This document shows, piece by piece, positions 47,101 through 57,100 of a DNA stretch of 64,000 bases. Position 1 is the stretch's first letter, and every line of letters starts with the position of its first letter. The notes below the pieces were generated by a model, which was not told the origin of the DNA, did not search any database, and was given only the letters and a program-made list of their open reading frames with translations. The DNA comes from Axinella damicornis (Eukaryota; Porifera; Demospongiae; Axinellida; Axinellidae), in NCBI GenBank assembly GCA_963931865.1, contig OZ007506.1, positions 16,010,242 through 16,074,241 of the forward strand, read 5' to 3'. A program made the translations under genes and the position numbers.

Positions 47101-48977
47101 TCAGAAACTGAGGGGAATATTGGGAGCTATCCACCTCTAAATAAATTCATAAGTGAAAGTAACAATTCCATAGACCTCAGATAATATGATTAGCTATCCT
47201 CACTGCATCACCTTCAATTCAGAGCAGGGTTTAATTATCATGTACACCTACCCTGTCAGTGTAACCTGATGAATCATGCCAGGATCAATCCAGCCATAGT
47301 CTCTCGCTGGTGAGTCACACATGTCCTCAGCTCTGTACGTAGTGCTGGTTGCCTAAGTAGATAAGATGCAATTCTCCTCTAAAGAATTTTGCACTTAAAT
47401 AGGATTATAGCATGATTAACGTAATGCCAATGTCAAGCCACTCACTTGTTTTGTCCATTGGTAGTTACCGCTCTCTGTCCCCCATTTAATCTGAGGTGTG
47501 CTTGAATCTCGTGTGGTCCACGTTAGACTGAAAATAGTGATCACAAGTATACATCTTTGACTGGTTAAATGTCAGCAACAATGTAGGTAAACAATACATG
47601 AGGAGCTCACATCATTTCTGTTGGGTCGTCAGTAAGCGCAAGGTGTCCATGCAGGGGCTCATTGGGGTTTTTGAAAGTCACGGTATTCGATATTGCTGTC
47701 AAAACTGGGTTATCAAATCCTACGTAGGAAAAAAAGCTTCACAATTACTAGAGTAGTATAATTATTATACTATCAGTATCACATAATCTTCTCTCCAATA
47801 TAAATTGAGATGCTGGATCAGAATGCATCATTACATATAGGAAGTCAGAAGTAACTGGCCCTCTGCAACACCCCACACAAACTCACTTTATATGCACATA
47901 TTATGTAGACATTATGTACGTACTTGTTTGAAAGTCATACACTCTTGCCATGCAACAATCTTCTACAAGTTTGTGACTTCAACACCACATCCACTCATCA
48001 AGGGGCATTTAATAGTCACAGCTCTCAGCCAACCATTGCCCAGCAAAAATGCTTCACCGCCAGAAATGGAGGCCGAGCTGCCCGAAATGGAGGCCGAGCC
48101 TAGGGGACTGTTTTATCAGCCCATTGGTGCAAAGGAGGAGAGAAATGGCCCACCGGGCTCCAACCAAGGGCTTTTCAAGGCCAAGCCCAAACATGGCTAT
48201 GCTGTCTGCACCCTTCGGGTACAATTACCCACCTTCCCCAGTACCGCCCTTTCTGCTCACGCAAAACCTATCCAAGTCTCATGCCGGTTATAACCGGCTA
48301 CACCCAGGAGTTAAACTAGCAAAATCATGCGAAGTCTGCAAAACTGGAATTAACTCTGAAGAGAAAGATATTTCTTTCACATTAGATAATTGGGTGCAGT
48401 TTAGCTACCAGTAGGAAAGAGCAACAAGGTACAATACCTCCTCGGAAAAATCCAACTCTGTATACTCCCCGCATGTTGACCATCCAAAAGTACAGGAAAC
48501 CAACACCAAACTTCATGTGGTAGCGTGCAGCATAACAATACTGAAAACAGACAACATTATAACTATCACCAAACACAAAAGGTGGAAATTGTATCAAGAA
48601 TACATGGTATACACTTTAAACTCACATGACTTTCCATTGTGGAACGACTGAATAGTGACATTTAGCAAATCAGAACGTACACACACCTGAAGAGTAGCTA
48701 TAGCTAGCCATTGCTGGATATCATCCATTTAGCTTACCTGGAACTTGGTGGGAGCATGATGCCGGGGGTCAATCATGGAACTGTCATTTGGGAGAAGGAA
48801 AACTCCGACCCAGTCTTCAGTAGATGGATTGTCAAGATCACCCCAGGAAACTTTCACCCATTCTCCAGATTTATTCAGGAGATCAGGCCACACTGATACT
48901 CTTATGCTGTTTTCTGGATTGTAAAACGTATAACATCGTGTGTCAACCATGCATAGTCTGTTAGGTTGCTTAGCCAT
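41161..48977 (-). CDS. Purple acid phosphatase, large plant-like type (14 exons, complete)
   Basis: Exons on the minus strand: 48977-48738, 48540-48438, 47719-47614, 47527-47446, 47352-47252, 46293-46169, 46030-45876, 45218-45124, 44922-44830, 44344-44195, 43284-43191, 42994-42852, 42774-42735, 41268-41161. They total 1635 nt, an uninterrupted 544-residue frame ending in TAG. All five metallophosphoesterase motifs are present in order: GDLGHGEYDD, GDLSYADG, GNHE, SGHR and GHHHSYQR, giving the seven dinuclear-metal ligands of purple acid phosphatases, which hydrolyse phosphomonoesters, usually in secretory or lysosomal compartments. The N-terminal third (VKVSWGDLDNPSTEDWVGVF, MILTWTTRD) matches the fibronectin-like region of large plant PAPs; animal ACP7-type enzymes are shorter. 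No clear signal peptide follows the first ATG; see the separate note on the start. Introns hold several MITEs. Confidence 0.9.
41926..42056. mobile_element. 131-bp TAGTCTCG MITE with perfect 9-bp target duplication
   Basis: The ends TAGTCTCGGTCCCAGACC and GGTCTGGGAACGAGACTA are flanked by TGTGATGCA on both sides (41917-41925, 42057-42065). It lies in the last intron of the phosphatase gene. Confidence 0.85.
43330..43945 (+). repeat. Family D minisatellite repeat, full copy
   Basis: Complete copy: AAGATTTTAACGTGTGTG start with a GT run, GGGCGGGACTAGAC, then about ten ~29-30-bp GC-rich units (AGCAGCAGTCGAAGCGGACG). The right end is a hairpin GAAGTAGCTGAGCG ... CTCAGCTACTTGTA. The region is open in several frames on both strands because of the repeat unit; these are not genes. 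It lies in a phosphatase intron. Confidence 0.7.
44432..44542. mobile_element. 111-bp near-perfect hairpin MITE with 9-bp target duplication
   Basis: The arms TAGTCTCAGTCCCAGACC ... GGGTCTGGGGCCGAGACTA pair along almost their full length around ACGCGCGT. CACAGCAAT flanks both sides (44423-44431, 44543-44551). It lies in the phosphatase intron between exons 9 and 10. Confidence 0.88.
45293..45674. mobile_element. TAGCCTCG element (Mutator-like family), diverged
   Basis: The left end is TAGCCTCGTTCTCAGGC with GGAGAAACGCCTGGC. The right end is GCCAGGCCGTTTCTCC with AAAAAGGCTA. The flanking 9-mers CATGCAGTG and AGTGCAGTG match at 7 of 9 if the right end is set at 45674. It lies in the phosphatase intron between exons 7 and 8. 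Confidence 0.55.
46625..46997 (+). repeat. Family A dimeric repeat, diverged copy
   Basis: Forward copy with CAATCAATGCACATGTCACG, GAGCAATGGTGGCC, a decayed donor-like site, then GAGCAATGGCG and CACCACCAAGTTGAGTTTCA. It ends GCACAATTTTTCCCCTAC. It lies in the phosphatase intron between exons 5 and 6. Confidence 0.6.
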
Positions 48978-51117
48978 ATATAAAAGAAGCACTAGCAACT
49001 TAGTAGGGCTATAACAAAGGAGGCAGGATTAGCCATAAATCACTGATAATCAGCTAGCTAGTTGCAATGCATGCGCAGTTTCAAAGTGACTTGCCAAGTT
49101 TCACTGCTGCTCTGTCGTGACGGAGGAAGTTCAGTGGGTGGATTTCAGGATGCCCCTGACAAAAAATCGCTAGAGAACAAGCTACGAGCAGAAACAGCAG
49201 CATCATCTCCCTGGCTCTATCTCAGTCGAAGGGGGTGTGGCAATGCATAGTATGCCACACCCTCTAATGCTTGCATGTACAGCCACAAGAATTTACGGAT
49301 ATATAGTTCTTCGTGCAAGCGGTGTGCGAACCGTATGACTGGCACACGACTCAGCTGAAGATCAAGCGTTTCCCGTTGGCCGGGTGCCACGCATCTGACG
49401 CAGTCCATGTAAGTCGTGTGTCTGTTGACGTAGACTCAAGCTATGCCAGACTGAGTGTGTTTTTGTTGTTGTTGTTTTTTATGACAGTAGCGTGTAAAGA
49501 GGCTGTCTTAAATGTTGATAACAGTAATGGCCTATGTCTTACTACTTCAAAAATCGGTACAGTACTACTTGTAGTAGACTAAGTAGATGTATATTTAAAG
49601 TAGTACTACGTAGCGACCCACCGAGCTAGTCTTCAAGCAACTATTAACTGTTAAACGGCTGGCTAGCTCTCCTTGAATCTCTGTTTTTAGATACGTCAAA
49701 TTTAAAAAAGCTATCGACTCATTTTGCTTGACGCTAGAATTATTAATGTTGAATAACGCAAGTAGACTTAGCTGGCTTTGTCCGCGCAGTGGTAGACTGC
49801 GCGTGCGTGCACGCCGCCCTCTAGTACTTTGCAACTACTTATTTCCGATACTTCGACACCACACCACGACTTTCACAGTAGACCAAATGCCATAAAGTAC
49901 AGTCCGTGTACCGATCGTTGCTGCAGATAGCACACAGTGTAAGTGCCGACACACTAAGAATGCAATACCGAATTTGTTCCGAGACCCAAAAAGCAGTGCA
50001 ATCAACATGCAGCTAATGGCCCATTTTTGTGGGCTTGCATTACTGTAGTTGCTCGTTATTAGGCGCAGCTCACATTATATATTATACGTGTACATTCGAT
50101 GTTAGGCGCAGATTCGACTCTCGTCCCAGCTACTCTTTATTATACGCTGAAGTCTTCATCCAGCCATTTTCGATCGTACAGATGGGAAAAAACTATATAG
50201 CTAGCTAATTTGAAATGAAGCACACTTCCTATTCAAGTTAACATGCATTAGCGCATCTCACTGGTACAGTAGACACATCTTGCTTATCGGTGCTTCTTGC
50301 CTTCCTGTGGAGGTATAGGTGCATAAGGAGGTGTATATATAGGCGCATAAGGAGCGACTACAGTATCAAAGTACACACATATGCACCCCCAACTCAGGTC
50401 TAATTGAGTCAACAGACTGGAAGTTGACACATAATTGGTATCATACATGCTGCACACTGATCCAGAACACCATGGTCTCAGCAGGACGCGTACGGAATTG
50501 TACATACAGTCGATTGCAGTTGCGTTTGAACACTGCGTATTGCGTGGTTTATCACGGAAACTGTGTTCTGCAAATATGACACTCACGCAAAGTGCCTTCA
50601 CGGCTTCCAGACTCTTGCGTATTCCAGGCCGTGTCATTTCCGTGAAGCTCCACCCACAGAAAGTTCTTGCTGCACATGGTCACGCAATGCGCAATGTTCA
50701 AACGCAACTGCAATCGACTGTACATACAGTCGATTTCCGTTGCGTTTGAACATTGCGTATTGCATGACCGCGTGCGGCGGGAACTTCCTGCAGGTGGAGC
50801 TTCACGGAAACGACACGGCCTGGAATACGCAAAGGTCTGGAAGCCATGCAGGCACTTTGCGTGAGTGTCATACTTGCAGAACACAGTTTCCGATAATCCA
50901 CGCAATACACGCAATACGCAGTGTTCAAACGCAACGGAAATCGACTGTAAGCTATTTGTCTGGTGACACGGTCACCTTCATAATAATGAAAGTGAAGATA
51001 TATGCACATAACCAGTCTGTATCCTTTTTGGGAGCCATGCCTTATGAGTGTTTATACCTATGTCCTAAATTGCATGTCTCTATACAGGAACCTGATCCAG
51101 AACATTGAACGAAAATC
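48978..51117. other. Divergent intergenic region between the phosphatase and the tandem-DED gene
   Basis: About 2.1 kb between two genes transcribed away from each other, so both promoters should lie here. I can identify only the large palindrome at 50505-50949. Elsewhere there are short open frames and AT-rich sequence, with no recognisable gene. Confidence 0.5.
50505..50949. repeat. Large foldback palindrome (about 220-bp arms) upstream of the tandem-DED gene
   Basis: TACAGTCGATTGCAGTTGCG at the left is mirrored by CGCAACGGAAATCGACTGTA at the right. The arms match over about 220 bp, including GGCGTGTCATTTCCGTGAAG-type and ACTCACGCAAAGTGCC/GGCACTTTGCGTGAGT segments, around a centre at about 50723 (ACTGTACATACAGT). 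Long open frames here (50563-51108 and others) are products of the palindrome. It ends about 170 bp before the ATG at 51118. Confidence 0.8.
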
Positions 51118-54100
51118 ATGGCTAATGTTCAGGAGCTGCTCATAACTATCAATAGGAAGCAGATACAACCAGTTCAAAGAGCACAAATTGTATTCCTCAG
51201 TGAATCAGTCCTCCCAGTTGCAAAGGTCGCTAGGTGTAATGGCCATCTGTTGTACATCTACAAATGTTTGACTAGCTCACATGAATGGAAGGACAAGGCT
51301 CTACACCTGATGACTTTTTTTTTGAGGAGTGTTGATTGTGCAGGACATGATGAACTCTTGCCACTTATCAAGGCCCATGTAAGAGTACCAACTCCTAAAT
51401 TGGCCCTTCAGAAGCTACTCGTGGATGTTGCGAATGAAATGGATGATGATGATGCACAAGAATTCATTGATCGTGTAGCACCTCATCTGTCGCTGAACCC
51501 GCAGAATCTCATCGCTAATCACTTTATGGGGCTGGGGCTGTTGGAGTTATTCAGATGCGCTCTAAAGCAATGTGTTATCTCTACCAATGACGTATCCAAA
51601 TTGAAAGGATGGCTCAAGGAAATTAAAGCTGAGTCCATTTTGGATATCGTCCAGGAGTATGAAATGAGTGCGAAGCAATGCCTTCTATCTCTTTTTCCTG
51701 CAGGTATACGTGCTGATGAAACTAAATACAGCTGACTTTTCTACTGTATTTGAAAATAGCAATACTTTTGTGTAAGGAAGAACCCACTGCATTCAAATAT
51801 ATGCTTCCTTTTGCATCTAGAAGGTGAACCTACACATGCTCGTGTGAGAAGTTTAAGCGGTCCAGACAATGTTCATTCTGGAACTCCTCCTGAAGGAGAA
51901 GCTGGTGAGCACATAACTTAGATAACATCACACGTGCCATTAGTCTCGGCTGTGCACTCCACCAAAGTTCAACATGGTGATCCCTGAGCTAGCTGTCTAG
52001 TTATCACACTGTTCGACCCACTGAAAAAAAACATGCCTGTTGTCTTGCCATAAGGACTACTGCGTCGTGCCATCATGCAGTGACACAAGCGTACAACCTC
52101 CTACATAGTTTTCTCATTGTGCATGTATTATGTGGTAAGATGGATTTGTATACTGAACAGTTTTATGTCCCTTGTTTGCATTTGTAATGCTTTTACACTT
52201 GTTAAATTAGCACCTACATGTATGGTATGCCGAAGGTATGTAAACAGTATATGCATACATGTTTTATTATATATCTGTTATGTACGTATGTGCAACCTTC
52301 AGGAAATATGATGCGCCGAGGCCTGGAGATTTCAACTGGTTCAAAGTTGCTTCAGGAAGAACATGTCCACACAGAATTTTCCCAATTACCTCAGGCTCAC
52401 CAAGGTGAATTAAAACTGAATAACAAGCAAGTAGCTTCTCTCATACTCATAACGGCTGGGGCTGTAAGCGGACACAACCGGGGAGCAGCAGTTGAAGCGG
52501 ACACGATCGGGGAGCAGCAGTAGAAGCAGACACAGATGCAATCAGCTGAATCGCATGCGATCAGGGACCAGTAGCTGAGGCGGATGTGATCTGGGACCAG
52601 TAGCTGAAGTGGACGCAATCGGGGAGAAGCAGCTGAAGTGAATGCAATCGGTATCGTGGTGCCAGAGGTGAGCCTGACTTTGTCGGACCTCTATAGGTCT
52701 GTGCGAGCTGCATGCACGTGTACAGAGAGGTACAACATGTAGCTGCCTGGCGCTGGACTGCTTATGTGGGCCGATGAGGGGGATGTAGCTGAGTGAGTGA
52801 AGCGAGCGAAGCTACTTGTTGGTTTAAACACTGTACCTATCTTACCCCATACAGACAGTGGAGTACCAAGCCTTCAGCTACATGCACAGCAAACTGCTGG
52901 AAATGTGTCAAGTGTGCCGGCACAAATCTATCCCAATTCTGAAGGTATGGATTGATAAGCAGGTGTTTCTAATTCTTACCGGCTAGATTAGAATATGACG
53001 TTCTGAACGCTTTACCTTGAAGGTCCACAGCATCCACAGCCCTATCATCCAGGCATGTCACTCGGTACTCCACCAACCAAACCCCAATTTCAAGACCCAC
53101 GACACAATTGTAAGGGTAATGTGTTTTCATGGACTTTGTTGTACCGTACTTCTGCAATCGAACGCACCCTTGATTAGTGGCTGCCCTCGAACAATAGCCG
53201 CACCTCCGGAAGGGCTGAACGAAATAAATGCCTCCCTTGTTTTTAGTAGCTGTGGCTAGTATTCAAGAGCAACCTCATGGATGGCCGACGAGCGCTTAGT
53301 GTAGCACTCGATGAGGGAGATGACCATGACTGTTTTGCTGTGAGTGTGAAGAGAGGAGAACAGATTTTTGCCTGAGACCTATCTAAGAACATTTGGCATT
53401 TCCTGAGGTTGAGGCACGGGGGGGGGGGTGAGCGACATGTGACTGGCAAAATTCTTTCGCGACAGTAATGGCTATGACAGTTTCCTACCGTTTTGGTTAT
53501 GATAGTACCACACGGGGCTGAAGCAAACTTCAAGCTTCTTTGTGCATACACGGTGCTCCATTCCGTTTCTCGCTTCCTTGTTCATGCTGAGTTTAATAAA
53601 CGCCGCCTTTGATTAATGGCCACTCTTGAATCGTAGCCGCTGTAAATTGCATGATGACTAAATAGTAGCCGTGGTTTTTGATCACGGAAATATGGTAACT
53701 AGGTTTTGAGGCTGAGGAGACAAGCTGTTATTGAGAAAGTTAACTGCTAGCTAGGATTCCATAGTGAAGTCCAGTAAGCACTGCCCTTAACAATACTACA
53801 ATCCCACACACTTGAAGCTCTTCATCAGTGTTTTCTTTACTACAAATACAATGTGGGCACAAGCCTAGGAACATGCTTGAGTCACCTAGCTAATGAATGG
53901 ACACCATTAGCTAGTCTGTGTTCCCATTCATGTTAGATTGGTACGAGTGTATACATGCACGGCATTCACATCCATTGGTTTAAACACTGTAACTATCTTA
54001 CAGTCAATTTCAGTACCTTTGCATAAGCAAACCCTTGAAGCGCTGCAACCGCAACCTTCTAAGGCCTCCTAATTGACTAGTAGTGATCTGTCTAAGTGCT

Positions 54101-57100
54101 CTGGCTTGCTAATTGGAAAGTACTGCGCAAGCGCAAGTACAGTAGCGGCTAAGTTTGAATTTGTTTGTCTGGGCTATGGCTACATTCTCTTGTGAAAGCA
54201 CTCGTTCTAAGGCATACTCGAGCGATCTAAGATGGAGGATGGTATACCAGAGATCCTTTCTTGAACTATCCTACAATCAGATTGCAAAGAACTTGAATGT
54301 GGACCCCTCTACTGTGTACAGAACAGTGAAACTGTTTGATGAAACAGGAACTGTATGCAGTATTCAAGGATTCCACAAAACCACCACAAAGAAGTTAAGC
54401 ATTCAGGATGAGCTTGCCATCTTTGAGATGGTTTTAGATGACCCTTCTGTGTACTTGCATGAGTTGCAGCACCATGTGTTCCACACAAGTGGGAATGATA
54501 TCAGTACTTCAAGCATCTGTAGGTTCCTACATCAGCAGTGTTTTTCACGCAAAAAACTATCACTTAGAGCACAGCAGCGAAGTGAGCAACTCAGGGAGAA
54601 GTATATAGAAGAAATGTCTGTGTACAATCCTGAAATGCTTGTCCTCGTTGATGAAACTGGATGTGACAGGCGTGCTGCTCTGCGCCGCTATGGGTATGCC
54701 CTACAAGGGAAACCAGCCATCTGTGATAGGCTACTTGTCAAGGGAAAGCGGTACAATGCTATTAGTGCAATGTGCATGGATAGTGTGCTTGATGTACGCA
54801 TCAAAGAGGGAACTGTGGATGCCAATGAGTTCTGCAATTTTATTGAACTATGCCTCCTGCCCCAACTGCTACCATTCGATGGGTATAATCCCCGAAGTGT
54901 TGTAGTTATGGACAATGCTTCCATCCATCACGTTGATTATGCTGCTAGTCTTATCGAAGAAATGGGAGCGTTAGTTGTGTTTCTACCCCCTTACTCCCCA
55001 GACCTTATGCCGATTGAGGAATTGTTTTCCAAAGTTAAAAGTTTCCTGAGAGCAAATGATCCATACATTCAAATTGCCAATGAATCAGAGATCAAAGACG
55101 TAATCTTTGCAGCATTTGCATCCATTACATCAAGCGATTGCTACAACTGGTTTGAGCATTGTGGATACATCTAGATTTGATATGTTATGCAGACTTGGTT
55201 TACTGTGTACACTCACTGATATATACACTCTCACTGATATACACTCTCACTGATATACATAGCCTCGTTCCCAAGCCACTGCCCACATTTTTGTCAGTTA
55301 CAGTACATTCATTTTGAAAATCGAAAATGGCATTGGCCTGGGAACGAGGCTATGATATACAGACATGTTGCACTATGTATCGGATAATGTTTACACTGTG
55401 ATATATACAGAATGTCATATCAATCCCGAGGATGTACATGTGTATGCAATACTTGTATCAACAGTTCAACTGACGAATGTTTTTCAGTGCAAAGGATTTT
55501 TGTTCTTCAAATTCCTCATTTGAAAGAACCCCAGACTCCTGCAGGTGTTTCAATTTTTCTAAATGGTCCAAATACTGACCTGACACACGTGCTCTTTTAG
55601 CTGGAGACATCTTTCCACCTGTGGTTTCAGTACCATCTTTGTGCGTTAGAATGCCTACCACAGCTGTTGCAGCACTCGTAAGTGCATCTGATAATGAATC
55701 ACGTTTTGAACCTTTGTTGCTAGAGGTGCTACCGGTGAATAAAGGAATGCGTGGGGGCTCCTCTAAGCTGTCATGCTGACCATTAAGGTGCATGCGAGCC
55801 CATAAACGCAACTGGGGCCCACTGTACGTTTCACCATGAATTTCACGCAGCTGTTGCGTTGTGGAATCAATCCTCTCCTCCTTTGCAGCACGCTTAGTTT
55901 TAACAACACTGTCCTCATTTGTTTTGTCATCAATATCATCCGCCTTCCTTTTTTTCCCAGTTTTCTTTCGTTGTGAGTCTTCAGAGGGACAACCCTCGCA
56001 CCACAATGTAATTTCATCACTTAGTTGTCTGTACATAGCTTGCAGATCCTGGTTGTCTTCTATCCAGCGTTTAGCATTTTTCTCAAAATAGCCGCATTCT
56101 AGATCTGAGAAGGAAGGCAGCTTCTCCTCAAAAGTATCCACCAGTTTAAGTTTCAGTGCAGTCGCCGAGGAGAATTTTTCATGCACATCATGCCAAATCT
56201 TTGTAACAAATTTGCTTTTTTGATCGGGGTTTATAAACCGGACTAGGTAGTTGTACAGAACTTGAGGTCTCTCAGCATCACTGTTCCCTGATATGTGAGT
56301 GGCAGCAGCCTGAAAGTAGAGACCCTTCCATATAATACCCACCAATTGAGTTTACACTAGCTAGTGCATCAAGTCTAATATTTGCAGCTTATACCAATTG
56401 ATATCAATAGCTTACCAGTGTAGCAGTAGTTTGCCCGTGACTGTGTGGGCCGTAGAAACCCGAAACAGACAACTGGGGGTGACAGTGGCCCGAGTGGGGC
56501 CATGCCGCATATCCACCCCTCGCATGCCCAAATGACATTATCCGCGATCTGAAAATGGGGCGTCAGACAAAGTCAAACGTATCCTTTCCCTGGAACTCTG
56601 CACAATCAGTGACAACTCACACAAAGCGGTCTGAAGAATACAGATAGCGCGGCAACTGCAGTAAGGCGCCAAACCAAATACTATTACGCCTGCGCACCAG
56701 CTAGCTACTTAGTAATGCCCATTTTAGGTAGCCAATTAGGAGGCCTTAGAAAGGTTGCGGTTATAGCGCTTCAAGGGTTGGCTTATGCAAAGGTACTGAA
56801 ACTGACTGTACCCCATACAGCCAGTGATACGGTTGGGGTGCCAAGCGTTCAGCTGTATACACAGCAACCCCCTGGCAATGTGCCAAGTGTACCAGCACCG
56901 ATTTATCCCCATTCAGAAGGTATGGATTGATAAGCAGGTGTTTGTTCTCACTGTCTAGATTAGAATATGATATTCTGAATGTTTTATATACCTCAAAGGG
57001 ACACCTTCTGGACAAGGTCCACAGCCCTATCATCCAGGTCTGCCACTCAGTACTTCACCAACTAGACCCCAATTTCAAGACCCACGACACAATAATTGTA

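Larger units (their letters stand above)
54001..56808. mobile_element. Complete two-gene Tc1/mariner-type transposon with ~79-bp TIRs
   Basis: The left TIR (54001-54079) starts CAGTCAATTTCAGTACCTTT. The right TIR (56729-56808) is its inverse with a few differences. TA flanks both ends (53999-54000, 56809-56810). Sister units of the host array have CTATCTTACCCCATACAG, the exact empty site. The 2808-bp element encodes a DD34E transposase on plus and a second, spliced gene on minus, convergent with each other. A 93-bp MITE (55260-55352) lies between them. The intact frames suggest it is young. Confidence 0.9.

Noticed and set aside
48049..48414. 121-codon plus-strand open frame (HRQKWRPSCPKWRP...)
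   Set aside because: It lies in a phosphatase intron, has an internal direct repeat (AAATGGAGGCCGAG) and matches no family I know.
50563..51108. 181-codon plus-strand open frame just before the tandem-DED gene
   Set aside because: It runs through the large palindrome, and similar frames exist on the opposite strand; no domain and no start context.
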